The position numbers and the translations under genes were made by a program. The notes beneath the pieces are model-generated. The model saw only the letters and a program-made list of their open reading frames with translations. It did not search any database and was not told the DNA's origin. A stretch of DNA of 64,000 nt from Rhodoferax sp. PAMC 29310 (GTDB lineage: Bacteria > Pseudomonadota > Gammaproteobacteria > Burkholderiales > Burkholderiaceae_C): positions 1,426,001 to 1,490,000 of the forward strand of contig NZ_CP072852.1 in assembly GCF_017948265.1 (NCBI RefSeq), in the 5' to 3' direction. Positions within the stretch are counted from its first letter, which is position 1. Each line of letters starts with the position of its first letter. Positions 1 to 9,342 of the stretch are shown piece after piece.

Positions 1-1084
1 CGCGAACCAAATCAGCCACCACCAAGCCCAAACGCACACGACGCTCAGCTTGTGGACGGAACACGTCATCAGGAATAGGTGCCTTGTCAGCGTCCTTGAT
101 GCCGCGTTGCTTCAGGTCAGCGCGGGCGCCTTCCAGCAGACGGGCAATTTCAGCCTGAACACTGGCGTTCGGCAGATCCAACTCGGCCTTGGACACCAAT
201 GCGTCCATAACAGCTTGTTTGTTGCGGGCCAGCAAGCGGAACTTCACTTCGCGCTCCAGGTTTTTCTTGATGTCAGCGCGCAAACCGTCGATGGTGGCGT
301 CAGCAATACCCAAGGACTTGGCCAATGCCTCGTTCACTTCTGGCAGATTGGCGGCTTCGATTTTCTTCAACGTAACCATGAAGTCGGCAGTTTTACCAGC
401 GACGTCTTTGCCATGATAGTCAGCCGGGAAGGCCAACTGGAAGGTCTTGCTTTCGCCGGTTTTCATACCGCGGGTCGCATCTTCAAATTCTTTCAACATC
501 TGGCCATCGCCAACGATGAACTGGAAGTCTTCAGCTTTGCCGCCAGCGAACACTTCACCGTCGATTTTGCCTTCAAAGTCAACCGTCACGCGGTCGCCGT
601 CAACGGTGGCAGCATCTTGAGCGCGCTGAGCGAAGGTACGCCGTTGCTTGCGCAGAATGTCGATGGTCTTGTCGATGGCGCCTGCGTCCACTTCAGCCGA
701 GACTTTCTCGACTTCTGCGGTGGTCAGGTCGCCCATTTTGACTTCTGGGTAGACTTCGAAAATAGCGTCAAAAGCCATTTGACCTTCTGGAGCGCCTTCG
801 CTTTCGGTGATGCGGGGCTGACCAGCCACACGCAACTTGGCTTCATTGGCAGCCACGGAAAAAGCTTCGCCGACTTTGTCATTCATGACTTCGTAGTGCA
901 CGGAATACCCATAGCGTTGGGAAACCACCGTCATTGGGACTTTGCCTGGACGGAAACCGTCCATCTTGACCGTACGGGCCAGCTTTTTCAGGCGGGTCTC
1001 GACTTCTGACTGGATCGTCCCGACGGGCAGTGTCAGCGTGATTTTTCGTTCCAGCTTTTCCAGTGTTTCAACGGTAACAGCCAT
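1..1084 (-). CDS. tig: Trigger factor (ribosome-bound chaperone), 3' end outside window
   Basis: Trigger factor binds the ribosome near the exit tunnel and folds nascent chains; it also has a peptidyl-prolyl isomerase domain. Reading the minus strand from the ATG at 1084 gives MAVTVETLEKLERK, then the ribosome-binding region with FRPGKVPMTVV in place of the family's GFRxGKxP signature. A central FKBP-like domain follows (GDRVTVDFEGKIDGEVFAGG), then the start of the helical C-terminal domain. About 361 of the usual 430-440 residues are present; the rest lies left of base 1. AGGAG stands 7 bases before the ATG. Large plus-strand open frames here are shadows. The call is firm. Confidence 0.96.
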   Translation of the reverse strand, partial: MAVTVETLEKLERKITLTLPVGTIQSEVETRLKKLARTVKMDGFRPGKVPMTVVSQRYGYSVHYEVMNDKVGEAFSVAANEAKLRVAGQPRITESEGAPEGQMAFDAIFEVYPEVKMGDLTTAEVEKVSAEVDAGAIDKTIDILRKQRRTFAQRAQDAATVDGDRVTVDFEGKIDGEVFAGGKAEDFQFIVGDGQMLKEFEDATRGMKTGESKTFQLAFPADYHGKDVAGKTADFMVTLKKIEAANLPEVNEALAKSLGIADATIDGLRADIKKNLEREVKFRLLARNKQAVMDALVSKAELDLPNASVQAEIARLLEGARADLKQRGIKDADKAPIPDDVFRPQAERRVRLGLVVADLVR

Positions 1085-1162
1085 TGCAATGCTCCTAATT
1101 GTGATGAGATCAACAAAGGCGGCCGTCCTGCGGCTGCTCTCTGCCCCTCAAGTTATCAAAGG

Positions 1163-1249
1163 TGGTGCGCGGGGGGGGACTCGAACCCCCACACTGTTTC
1201 CAGCGTCAGGACCTAAACCTGGTGCGTCTACCAATTTCGCCACCCGCGC
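1163..1249 (-). tRNA. tRNA-Leu, anticodon UAG
   Basis: On the minus strand a GCGCGGG acceptor arm pairs with CCCGCGC and is followed by encoded ACCA. The D arm holds GGTAGACGC. The anticodon loop TTTAGGT, between CAGG and CCTG, gives UAG, reading CUA leucine codons. A long variable arm typical of class II tRNAs and a GGTTCGAGTCC T arm follow. Length is 87 nt including CCA. It lies 78 bp upstream of tig on the same strand. Confidence 0.97.
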
Positions 1250-1262
1250 ACTTAAAAATTAA

Positions 1263-1287
1263 GGGGACGGTTTAATTAACCATCCCC
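1263..1287 (-). terminator. Hairpin after the efflux operon
   Basis: GGGGACGGTT and AACCATCCCC can pair around a TAATT loop, with one mismatch. On the minus strand the hairpin is followed by TTAATTTTTAAG, a weak U-rich run. It lies just past the stop of the RND gene and before the tRNA gene, so it probably ends the efflux transcript. Confidence 0.6.
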
Positions 1288-1310
1288 AAGAAATCGGTAA
1301 TCCAGTTATT

Positions 1311-4300
1311 TTAACCTGCTCCGGGGACCTCTTTCCTGACCCTGAACCAAGCCGCGTACATGGCGGGTAGCGCTAGCAGGGTCAAAATGGTCGCCACGAT
1401 CAATCCGCCCATGATCGCCACGGCCATCGGGCCCCAGAAAACCGAGCGAGACAGCGGGATCATGGCCAGCACGGCCGCAGCCGCGGTCAAAACAATCGGT
1501 CGGGCGCGGCGCACGGTGGACTCCACAATGGCATCCCATGCAGGCACGCCGTTGCTGCGATCAGTCTCAATCTGGTCAATCAAAATGACGGAGTTGCGTT
1601 GAATCATGCCCATGAGCGCAATCACACCCAGCAGCGCCACAAAGCCAAAGGGGCGATCCAGCACGAGCAACGCCCCCGCCACACCGGCAATTCCCATGGG
1701 GCCCGTCAGGAAGACCAGCATGGCCCGGCTGAAGCTGTGCAGCTGCAACATCAGCAAGGTAAAGGTGATGAACAGCATGATGGGTATGCCGGCGGCGATG
1801 GAGGCAGAGCCTTTGGAGCTCTCCTCCACAGCGCCAGCCACCTCGATGCGGTAGCCCGCATGACCCTCGGTGGACCACTTGGCCTCGATCGCTTTCAGCG
1901 CGGGGAGTACCTCTTTGCTGACGGTGGCGCCCTGCAAGCCCTCCACGATGTCACTTTGCACCGTGATCGCATAGTTGCGGTTCTCGCGCCACATCACGCC
2001 AGGCTCCCAAGTGAACACGGGTTTGGCGATTTGAGTCAGCGGAATTGACCGGCCCGACGCGGTGGGGAGGTTGGCATTGCCCAAGTCGCTGATTGCGTCG
2101 CGCTCGTCCAGGGGTTGGCGCAGCACGATGTCGATCAACTTATCCCCGTCACGGAACTGACCCACCGTGGCACCCGACAACATGGTGCGGGCTGCCTGCG
2201 CGATGGATTGACTGGACACACCCAAGGCGCGGGCCTTGACCTGATCCACTTCCAGGCGAATGACTTTCACCGACTCGTTCCAGTTGTCGTTGACACCCCG
2301 GGTGTTTGGGCTCGCTCGCATGGCGACCTTGACCTCATCAGCGCGCTCTCGCAGCTGAATCGGGTCCGGACCCACCACACGGAACTGCACCGGGTAGGGA
2401 ACGGGCGGGCCGTTGGGCAGCAGCTTGACACGGCCGCGCACCTCTGGAAACTCAGTCGCCAACAGCGCGGGCAAGCTTTGGCGCAATGACTCACGGCGTT
2501 TCAGGCTGTTCGGAACCACAATCATTTGCGACACATTGGATTGGGGAAAGGTCTGCTCCATCGGTAAATAGAAGCGCGGCACGCCGGAGCCCACCCAGGT
2601 ACTGACGGAGTCCACGCCCTCCTCCTGCTGCAAACGCGCTTCCACCCGCTTGGTCGTGAGTGAATTGGAAGCAAATGACGTGCCTTCTGGGAACCACAGG
2701 TCCACCAAAATTTCGGGGCGGCTAGAGTCCGGAAAGAACTGCTGCTGCACCTTGCCCATGCCCACAATGCCTAAGGCAAGAATCAGAATGGTGGCCGCAA
2801 TGGTCAACCAACGGTGGTGCACACACCAATTTACCGCTCGACGGAAAAGGCGATAGAAGGCGGTGTCAAAGTGCTCTTGGTGAATTTCGCCAGACTCTGA
2901 CTTGGGTTTGTCCTTCAATAACAGCGTGCCCAAATAGGGCACGAAGTAAACCGACACCAACCAACTCAGCACCAGCGCAATCACCGTTACTGCAAAAATG
3001 GCATAGGTGTACTCACCCGTTGACGATTTGGCCAAGCCGATGGGGAGAAACCCCGCCGCCGTGATCAGCGTGCCCGTCAGCATGGGCATGGCGGTGATTT
3101 CATAAGCAAACGTGGCAGCGCGGACCTTGTCGTAGCCCTCCTCCATCTTGCGCACCATCATTTCCACCGCAATGATGGCGTCATCGACCAACAGCCCCAG
3201 CGCGATGATGAGCGAGCCCAGTGAAATTTTGTGCAAGCCAATACCGAAGAAGTTCATAGCCAAAAAAGTCACGGCCAGTACCAGGGGAATGGTGATGCCC
3301 ACCACCAGCCCGGGACGCATGTCGATGTACCAGCGCTTGTAGATCGGGTGGTTGCCGGGACGGCGATGAAACCCCAAGGCAATAAAGCTGACTGCCAGCA
3401 CAATCACCACCGCTTCGATCAACACGCTGACAAACTCGTTCACTGACTTGGCTACCGCCTTCGGCTGGTCTTGCACCGACACCAGGTTGACACCTAACGG
3501 CAGTCCAGCCTGAATCTCAGCGACGCTGGCATTCAAGGCTTTGCCCAAGGCAATGATGTCTCCCCCCTTGGTCATGGAGATGCCTAAAGCAATCACCTCT
3601 TTGCCCTGGTGGCGCACCTTCACACTCGGCGGATCCACGTAGCCCCGTTGAATCGTGGCAATGTCGCCGAGGCGAATTTGCTTGTCGCCGGCGCGGATGG
3701 GCATGGCCTGCAAATCCTCCTCCGCATTAAATTGCCCCTGCACCCTGACCTGGACCACATCCAGCGGGGTTTGCACGGCCCCGGCCGACTCGACCGCGTT
3801 TTGCTGCCCCAACTGCGACAACACCTCGTTCATGTCCAGCCCCATTTGGGACAGGCGTTTTTGAGAGACCTCCACAAACAGCTTCTCGTCTTGCGCGCCA
3901 AACAGCTCAACCTTGGCCACGTCAGGCACGCGAAGCAGTTTCTGGCGCACGTCGTCGGCAAAGAACTTGACCTCGGCGTAACTGAAGCCGTCGGACTCCA
4001 GCGCATAAATCACGCCATAGACGTCACCAAAGTCGTCGTTAAAGAATGGGCCGACCACGCCGCCCGGCAAGGTGCCACGCATGTCGCCCACTTTTTTGCG
4101 CACGGCGTACCAGACATTGGCCACATCGCTGGCTTTGCTGGAGTCCTTGATTTGAAAAATAATCTGCGACTCACCCGGCTTGGAATAGCTGCGAATCTTG
4201 TCGGCAAACGGCGCCTCTTGCAGCGTGCGCTCGATCTTGGACGTGACCTGCTCGGCCACCTGCTGGGCCGTGGCACCCGGCCAATAAGTGCGCACCACCA

Positions 4301-4460
4301 TGGCCCGAAAGGTAAACGGCGGGTCTTCGTCCTGACCCAATTGAAAGTACGAGGCCAGCCCCAGCACCATCAACACCACCATCAAATACCGGGTCAGCGC
4401 TGCATGCTCCAGCGCCCAGCGCGAGAGGTTAAAACTCTCTTTGGGATTCGTTTGTGTCAT
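1311..4460 (-). CDS. RND-family efflux transporter, inner-membrane subunit
   Basis: A 1049-residue proton-driven resistance-nodulation-division pump of the AcrB/HAE-1 fold. It has an N-terminal membrane helix, a large periplasmic porter domain, a central membrane bundle with the acidic pair in LGLLVDDAIIAVEMM (proton relay in TM4), a second periplasmic domain, and a last membrane bundle ending AAWFRVRKE. The length is normal for the family. Its start lies 7 bases after the adaptor stop, so the two form an operon. No outer-membrane channel gene is beside them, so the pump probably uses a shared TolC-type protein. Substrate is unknown; sequence alone does not separate antibiotic, solvent or metabolite export. 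Confidence 0.93.
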   Translation of the reverse strand: MTQTNPKESFNLSRWALEHAALTRYLMVVLMVLGLASYFQLGQDEDPPFTFRAMVVRTYWPGATAQQVAEQVTSKIERTLQEAPFADKIRSYSKPGESQIIFQIKDSSKASDVANVWYAVRKKVGDMRGTLPGGVVGPFFNDDFGDVYGVIYALESDGFSYAEVKFFADDVRQKLLRVPDVAKVELFGAQDEKLFVEVSQKRLSQMGLDMNEVLSQLGQQNAVESAGAVQTPLDVVQVRVQGQFNAEEDLQAMPIRAGDKQIRLGDIATIQRGYVDPPSVKVRHQGKEVIALGISMTKGGDIIALGKALNASVAEIQAGLPLGVNLVSVQDQPKAVAKSVNEFVSVLIEAVVIVLAVSFIALGFHRRPGNHPIYKRWYIDMRPGLVVGITIPLVLAVTFLAMNFFGIGLHKISLGSLIIALGLLVDDAIIAVEMMVRKMEEGYDKVRAATFAYEITAMPMLTGTLITAAGFLPIGLAKSSTGEYTYAIFAVTVIALVLSWLVSVYFVPYLGTLLLKDKPKSESGEIHQEHFDTAFYRLFRRAVNWCVHHRWLTIAATILILALGIVGMGKVQQQFFPDSSRPEILVDLWFPEGTSFASNSLTTKRVEARLQQEEGVDSVSTWVGSGVPRFYLPMEQTFPQSNVSQMIVVPNSLKRRESLRQSLPALLATEFPEVRGRVKLLPNGPPVPYPVQFRVVGPDPIQLRERADEVKVAMRASPNTRGVNDNWNESVKVIRLEVDQVKARALGVSSQSIAQAARTMLSGATVGQFRDGDKLIDIVLRQPLDERDAISDLGNANLPTASGRSIPLTQIAKPVFTWEPGVMWRENRNYAITVQSDIVEGLQGATVSKEVLPALKAIEAKWSTEGHAGYRIEVAGAVEESSKGSASIAAGIPIMLFITFTLLMLQLHSFSRAMLVFLTGPMGIAGVAGALLVLDRPFGFVALLGVIALMGMIQRNSVILIDQIETDRSNGVPAWDAIVESTVRRARPIVLTAAAAVLAMIPLSRSVFWGPMAVAIMGGLIVATILTLLALPAMYAAWFRVRKEVPGAG

Positions 4461-4467
4461 GGCCGAC

Positions 4468-5637
4468 TCACTTAGCCGCTGAAGCGTTTGAATTCACTAT
4501 CGAATCAGGAGCTACTCCCGCTTGATTGACGGGGGCCACAACCACTTTTTCCTGATAAAGCGTGACTTTTTGTCCGGCGGAAAGCACATGCACGCCACTC
4601 GTCACCACCTGCAGTCCGGGGGTCAAGCCACTGGCGATCACCACCTCATTGCCATCAGCCGTGAGCACCTCCACCGGCTGCGCCTTGACGGTCATGCTGG
4701 CCGGATCAAGCAACCAGACCAGGGTTTTTCCACCCTGCTGCAACAAAGCATTCGTTGGCACCTTGATGGCGGGCGCCCCTGCATGGCTGAGAGACTGCGG
4801 CACCACGGTCACGGTCGTGCCCAATGCAGGCGATGCGTCACCGCTCAACGCCACTTTGACTAAAAAGGTACGCGTCACCGGGTCGGCACTGGCCGCCACC
4901 TCACGCACAACGCCCTGCAACGCCGTGTCTGAAGCCCAGACCCGCACCGCCACCTTGCTACCGGTTTTGACGGCCGCCACCCGGTCCTCGGGCACGGAAA
5001 AGATCACGTCACGTGGCCCGTCCTGAGCAATGCGGACCACAGGTGTACCCGCTGCCAGTACTTGTCCCTGCTCAGCTTCTACGGCCGTGACAACGCCCGA
5101 CACATCAGCGCTCAGACGGGTGTAGTCAGCCTGGTTGCCTTGCGAGGCCAGCTGCGCCTGCGCCTGGTCGTACTGGGCTTGGGCCGCTTTCAGCGCCGTT
5201 GTGCGGCGCTCAAACTCGGCTCCGCTGATGAAGTTTTGGTCCCTCAGCTCTTTGAATCGTTTGAAATCAGCTGCCGCCTGGTAGCGGTTGCTGGCGGCCA
5301 CCGCCAATTGCGCGCGGGCCGCATCAGCGGCCAAACGGTAGTCCTGCGGGTCCAACTGAGCCAGCAATTGACCGGCCTTAACGTGCTCACCCAACTGAAC
5401 CGGGCGCTGGCTCAACTTGCCTGCCACCCGGAAACCAAGGCGGGATTCGACCCGTGCCCGCACCTCACCGGCAAACTCGACCGAGGACTGCACCGTCCCC
5501 ACGCCGACCGTCAAAACCTTGACGGAGCGTACCGGTGCGTCCAGGGGTGCCGGCTTGGAACAGGCGCTCAGCAGCAAGGCCGCAGCAACCGGCAGCACGC
5601 CAGCGGACAATGGCTTTATTAATTTCAAAAAATTCAT
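4468..5637 (-). CDS. RND efflux periplasmic adaptor (membrane fusion lipoprotein)
   Basis: A 389-residue adaptor bridging the RND pump to the outer-membrane channel. A lipoprotein signal ends at the lipobox LLSAC (about residues 22-26). A split lipoyl domain (GEHVKAGQLLAQLD and later LAAGTPVVRIAQ) surrounds a coiled-coil hairpin rich in Ala, Gln and Arg. Beta-barrel and membrane-proximal domains follow. It precedes the pump gene by 7 bp and is divergent from hpnC. A palindrome GACCGATTGGT, 39 bp before the start, suggests TetR-type control, although no TetR gene is next to it. Confidence 0.92.
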   Translation of the reverse strand: MNFLKLIKPLSAGVLPVAAALLLSACSKPAPLDAPVRSVKVLTVGVGTVQSSVEFAGEVRARVESRLGFRVAGKLSQRPVQLGEHVKAGQLLAQLDPQDYRLAADAARAQLAVAASNRYQAAADFKRFKELRDQNFISGAEFERRTTALKAAQAQYDQAQAQLASQGNQADYTRLSADVSGVVTAVEAEQGQVLAAGTPVVRIAQDGPRDVIFSVPEDRVAAVKTGSKVAVRVWASDTALQGVVREVAASADPVTRTFLVKVALSGDASPALGTTVTVVPQSLSHAGAPAIKVPTNALLQQGGKTLVWLLDPASMTVKAQPVEVLTADGNEVVIASGLTPGLQVVTSGVHVLSAGQKVTLYQEKVVVAPVNQAGVAPDSIVNSNASAAK

Positions 5638-5675
5638 GACAGGCTTCGCTTTTTAAGAAGGACACTCAAACTACT

Positions 5676-5686
5676 GACCGATTGGT
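5676..5686. promoter_or_regulatory. TetR-type operator-like palindrome before the efflux operon
   Basis: GACCGATTGGT is a near-perfect inverted repeat (ACCGA/TTGGT) in the short divergent space between the efflux adaptor and hpnC. Related sites occur at 9242, 52488 and 52945. TetR-family repressors of RND pumps often use ACCGA-type half-sites; binding here is inference. Confidence 0.4.
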
Positions 5687-5747
5687 TATTAATTTTAGAT
5701 TGTTCTTGCAGGCTGTCAATCCAGTCGCCTCATTTCGACCCAATACC

Positions 5748-6620
5748 GTGACCCTCAAAACCAAAAACGCCACTCAAACTGTAGATCACTACGAGAATTT
5801 TCCAGTGGCCAGTTGGTTGTGCCCCGCCCACTTGCGCCCTGCTATTGCGGTCATTTATTGGTTTGCGCGCACGGGTGACGACATTGCCGATGAAGGCAGC
5901 GCGCCCCCTCAAGAGCGACTCGACGCATTGAGCCGCTTCCGACAGGACCTACTAAACATTGCCGCCGGCCAATCGCACAGCGGCCAGTGGCCCCAGGTTT
6001 TTGACCCGTTGCAACCCGTGCTTGACTGTTTTTCCCTACCCGTGCCTTTATTGACCCAACTGCTGGATGCGTTTGAGCAAGACGTGCGTTACACCGCCGC
6101 CGGCCAGCGGTACCAGACCGATGAGGAACTGCACGACTACTGCTCGCGTTCGGCCAACCCAGTGGGCCGCCTGCTGCTGAACCTGTACGGCATTCGCGAC
6201 GAAGCCTCACTGGCGCAGAGCGACCAAATCTGCACTGCACTGCAGCTGATTAACTTCTGGCAAGACATCAGCGTCGATGTGGCACGTGACCGCTGGTACC
6301 CCAGCGTGCAGTCCATGCAGGCTTTTGGCGTAAAAGACGGCGACTTGTTGCCCAGTATTCAATCCGAAAATGCTACGAGAATGGTAGCTGCTTACGCAGC
6401 AGCAGCAAGGGACAGCATGTTAAAAGGTGCTTCATTGGCTTGCCGCATACCGGGTCGCGCCGGATGGGAGCTCCGGCTGGTCGTTCAGGGCGGACTGCGC
6501 ATTCTGGACAAAATCGAATCACTGCACTTCGCCACCTGGCGCACCCGCCCCAAACTGCACTGGACCGATGGACCTTTATTGCTCTGGCGGGCCTGGCGCA
6601 TGAAGCCCACAACGCTCTGA
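5748..6620 (+). CDS. hpnC: HpnC, squalene synthesis enzyme (hydroxysqualene synthase)
   Basis: HpnC belongs to the squalene/phytoene synthase fold. In the HpnCDE route, HpnD makes presqualene diphosphate, HpnC converts it to hydroxysqualene and HpnE reduces this to squalene. Aspartate-rich sites are visible: FARTGDDIADEG near residue 46 and NFWQDISVDVARDRW in the second half. I start at GTG 5748, which gives VTLKTKNATQTVDHYENFP; the family normally begins just before VDHYENFPVAS. The open frame extends upstream to a TTG at 5682, but that would overlap the promoter region. A stretch around 6371-6404 resembles the dispersed repeat seen elsewhere in the window and lies in frame in a loop. Confidence 0.9.
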   Translation: MTLKTKNATQTVDHYENFPVASWLCPAHLRPAIAVIYWFARTGDDIADEGSAPPQERLDALSRFRQDLLNIAAGQSHSGQWPQVFDPLQPVLDCFSLPVPLLTQLLDAFEQDVRYTAAGQRYQTDEELHDYCSRSANPVGRLLLNLYGIRDEASLAQSDQICTALQLINFWQDISVDVARDRWYPSVQSMQAFGVKDGDLLPSIQSENATRMVAAYAAAARDSMLKGASLACRIPGRAGWELRLVVQGGLRILDKIESLHFATWRTRPKLHWTDGPLLLWRAWRMKPTTL

Positions 6621-6650
6621 TTAAACTAAGCGCCTCAACCCAGATCCTTC

Positions 6651-7490
6651 ATGACGCCACAAGACTACGTCCAGCAAAAAGCCGCTGCCTCTGGCAGCAG
6701 CTTTTATTACGCTTTTTTATTCCTGCCCAAGCCACGGCGTGCCGCCATCACTGCGTTTTACGCCTTCTGCCGCGAGGTAGACGATGTGGTTGACGACATG
6801 GTGGACCCCGGCGTTGCCGCCACCAAATTGGCCTGGTGGCAATCCGAGGTGAGCAAGGCCTTTGCCGGCCAGCCCACGCACCCGGTCATGCAGGCCTTGA
6901 TGCCGCTGACCCAGCCCTACAACATTGAGCAACGCCACCTGCAAGCCGTTATTGAAGGCTGCCAGATGGACTTGAGCCAAACCCGCTACCTGGACTACCC
7001 CGGCCTGCAACGCTACTGCCACCTGGTGGCCGGTGAAGTCGGCGAAGTGGCGGCCAATATTTTTGGCCAAACCCAGCCCCAGACTATTGCCTACGCCCAC
7101 AAACTGGGCCAAGCCCTGCAACTGACCAACATCATTCGTGACGTGGGCGAAGACGCTTTGCGCGGCCGCATTTACCTGCCGGTCAACGAGTTGCAGCAGT
7201 TTGATGTGAAGGCGCATGAGATTCTCAAGCGCAGCTACTCTGACCGCTTCACGGCTCTCATGAAGTTTCAGGCCAAGCGCGCTCAAGGTCTTTATGACGA
7301 AGCCTTGGCGCTGCTACCCGCCGCCGACCGCCGCGCCCAAAAGCCCGGACTGATGATGGCCAGCATTTACCGCGCTCTGCTGACCGAGATTGAACGCGAC
7401 AACTTTCAGGTGCTGCACCAGCGCGTCAGCCTGACCCCCGTGCGAAAGCTGTGGCTGGCGTGGAAGGTGCAAGCGTTTGGCCGGCTGTAA
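6651..7490 (+). CDS. hpnD: HpnD, presqualene diphosphate synthase
   Basis: A 279-residue squalene/phytoene synthase-type enzyme that condenses two farnesyl diphosphates to presqualene diphosphate. The first Asp-rich motif is FCREVDDVVDDMVD near residue 42 and the second is NIIRDVGEDALRGRIYLP near residue 160; both bind Mg2+-diphosphate. It opens with TPQDYVQQKAAASGSSFYYAF, usual for HpnD. The gene starts 30 bp after hpnC and is followed by hpnE after 9 bp, so the three form one transcript. Confidence 0.93.
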   Translation: MTPQDYVQQKAAASGSSFYYAFLFLPKPRRAAITAFYAFCREVDDVVDDMVDPGVAATKLAWWQSEVSKAFAGQPTHPVMQALMPLTQPYNIEQRHLQAVIEGCQMDLSQTRYLDYPGLQRYCHLVAGEVGEVAANIFGQTQPQTIAYAHKLGQALQLTNIIRDVGEDALRGRIYLPVNELQQFDVKAHEILKRSYSDRFTALMKFQAKRAQGLYDEALALLPAADRRAQKPGLMMASIYRALLTEIERDNFQVLHQRVSLTPVRKLWLAWKVQAFGRL

Positions 7491-7499
7491 CCCCTGTCC

Positions 7500-8801
7500 A
7501 TGAAAATCGCCATCATCGGCGCGGGCTGGGCCGGCATGGCCGCTGCGGTACAAGTCACCAAGAGCGGTCACACTGCTATTGTTTTCGAAGCGGCTCGCGC
7601 CATAGGGGGAAGGGCTAGAGCCTTAGACACCTCTTTACCCGACGGCACTGAGGTGACGCTGGACAACGGCCAGCACATCCTGATTGGCGCGTACGCCGAC
7701 ACCTTGAAATTGATGGCCGAAGTGGGCGTGCGAGAACAAGACACCCTGCGCCGCACCCCGATGGCTCTGCTGTTTCCTGACGGAAAAGGTCTGAGGTTTC
7801 CCAACTGGCCGACCCCGCTGGACGCTTTGGGCGGCATCGTCACCGCCAAGGGCTGGACTTGGGCGGACAAAGGGTCGTTGCTGCGGGTCGCCACCGCCTG
7901 GCAGTTCAGCCGATTTTTGTGCCCGCCCACACTGTCTGTCGCGGCCCTGTGCGCCGGACTCACACCCCGTGTCATGACCGAATTGATTGAGCCTTTGTGC
8001 GTCTCGGCACTCAACACACCGGCCCATCGCGCCAGTGCCCAGGTTTTCTTGCGGGTCATGAAAGACGCCTTGTTTGGCGTACAGGGTGGTTCACACTTGC
8101 TGCTACCAAAGCAAGATTTGACTGCGCTGTTTCCCGGTCCCGCCGCCAGCTGGCTGGCCCAGCGCGGTGGACAGGTTCAACTGGGGGTACGGGTGGAGCA
8201 GCTCACGCCATCAGGCGCGCAATGGTTGGTGAACGATCAACGCTTTGATGCCGTGATCCTGGCCACCTCGTCGGCCCATGCCGCCCGGTTGTTGGAAAAC
8301 ACGGCGCAAGCCGCGCCAGCACCATTGATCACACAGCTTCAAGACTGGATAGCGGTGACCGCGGCCCTGCAATTTGAAGCCATCGCCACGGTCTACGCCT
8401 GGGCGCCGCAGGCAAGCCTGAGCCACCCCATGGTCTCGCTACCTCCTTCACACGATGCCGAACACCCCGCGCCAGCCCAGTTTGTGTTTGACCGGGGGCA
8501 GCTCGGCGGCCCCAAAGGACTGTTGGCTTTTGTTGTCAGCGCCAGCGAGGGCGACCGAGAAACACTGCAGACACAAGTGATCCAACAGGCCAAGACCCAG
8601 TTGGGGCTGAGCCTGCAAGCGGTGACAGCTGTTGTGGATAAACGCGCCACCTTTGCCTGCACCCCGGGCCTGCAACGGCCAGTCATGAAAGTGGCACCCG
8701 GCCTGCTGGCCTGCGGTGACTATGTAAAAGGCCCCTACCCGGCCACGCTGGAAGGGGCTGTGCGCAGCGGCTTGGCAGCCGCCAACGCCGCGCTGGCTTG
8801 A
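7500..8801 (+). CDS. hpnE: HpnE, hydroxysqualene dehydroxylase
   Basis: A 433-residue FAD-dependent amine-oxidase-fold protein that completes squalene formation. The N-terminal dinucleotide fold is IIGAGWAGMAAAVQV, followed by IGGRAR, the usual second FAD contact. The C-terminal FAD motif is LLACGDYVKGPYPATLEGAV. The segment at 7573-7621 (tgctattgttttcgaagcgg, then agggctagagcc) matches the dispersed repeat of this genome family and is translated in frame just after the first beta strands. No squalene-hopene cyclase gene is in the window, so the final product (hopanoid or other) cannot be told here. Confidence 0.92.
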   Translation: MKIAIIGAGWAGMAAAVQVTKSGHTAIVFEAARAIGGRARALDTSLPDGTEVTLDNGQHILIGAYADTLKLMAEVGVREQDTLRRTPMALLFPDGKGLRFPNWPTPLDALGGIVTAKGWTWADKGSLLRVATAWQFSRFLCPPTLSVAALCAGLTPRVMTELIEPLCVSALNTPAHRASAQVFLRVMKDALFGVQGGSHLLLPKQDLTALFPGPAASWLAQRGGQVQLGVRVEQLTPSGAQWLVNDQRFDAVILATSSAHAARLLENTAQAAPAPLITQLQDWIAVTAALQFEAIATVYAWAPQASLSHPMVSLPPSHDAEHPAPAQFVFDRGQLGGPKGLLAFVVSASEGDRETLQTQVIQQAKTQLGLSLQAVTAVVDKRATFACTPGLQRPVMKVAPGLLACGDYVKGPYPATLEGAVRSGLAAANAALA

Positions 8802-8814
8802 GCGCCGACGGGGT

Positions 8815-9225
8815 TCAACGCCCCAAAATTCCGCCCAGCATCCGACTCAAATCACCCGGATTTCCCAGGCCACCCGCTGGCGCTTGGCCATTGGGCGTGA
8901 GTTTGTCAATCAAGCCGGGCAACATGGCAGACAGCTGCTGCGCCGCTTGATCCGGGTCGATGCCAAGCTGGCTGGCAATGTTGCGCACCGTATCACTGCC
9001 CAGAATTTGAGAAATCTGCTCGGCCGAAATGGGCAGGTTTTCGCCATTTCCGATCCATGAGTTGATCTGCTCGCCCATGCCGCCTTGCTTGAACTTCTCC
9101 GCCAGACCGCCCAAGCCCCCCATCTCGCCGTTGTCGGCCAACAAGCGTCCCAACACGTTGGTCATGCCGCCTTGCTGTTGAACTTGCCCAGTCACAGCAC
9201 CCACCACAGAATCAAACAAACCCAT
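8815..9225 (-). CDS. YidB-like DUF937 protein
   Basis: A 136-residue small protein of the YidB/DUF937 type. The sequence starts GLFDSVVGAV, has a Gly/Met-rich middle (GEMGGLGGLAEKFKQGGMG), then the conserved pattern NLPISAEQISQILGSD, and a helical end with LPGLIDKLTPNGQ. No catalytic residues are evident and the biochemical role of the family is unsettled. It is convergent with hpnE (13 bp between stops). An operator-like palindrome lies 17 bp upstream of its start. Confidence 0.85.
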   Translation of the reverse strand: MGLFDSVVGAVTGQVQQQGGMTNVLGRLLADNGEMGGLGGLAEKFKQGGMGEQINSWIGNGENLPISAEQISQILGSDTVRNIASQLGIDPDQAAQQLSAMLPGLIDKLTPNGQAPAGGLGNPGDLSRMLGGILGR

Positions 9226-9241
9226 GACTTACTCCTAAAAG

Positions 9242-9253
9242 GACCAATCGGTC
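9242..9253. promoter_or_regulatory. TetR-type operator-like palindrome before the yidB-like gene
   Basis: GACCAATCGGTC is a 12-bp inverted repeat with one mismatch, 17 bp upstream of the ATG at 9225. It resembles the site before the efflux operon at 5676. The shared motif suggests, but does not prove, a common TetR-family regulator. Confidence 0.35.
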
Positions 9254-9342
9254 ATCATAGGTTCAGCTGGTAAAAATGGATGGGATTTATCGTGAACTAC
9301 TTAACGATGGACACCGATAACGTCAGCACAGATAAAAATGAT

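Noticed and set aside
50..1009. Long plus-strand open frame opposite trigger factor
   Set aside because: The minus strand encodes a clear trigger factor; the plus frame has no family-like sequence and is a shadow.
3609..4475. 288-codon plus-strand frame opposite the RND pump gene
   Set aside because: His/Leu-rich composition is typical of antisense shadows of G/C-rich genes; no ribosome-binding site or motif.
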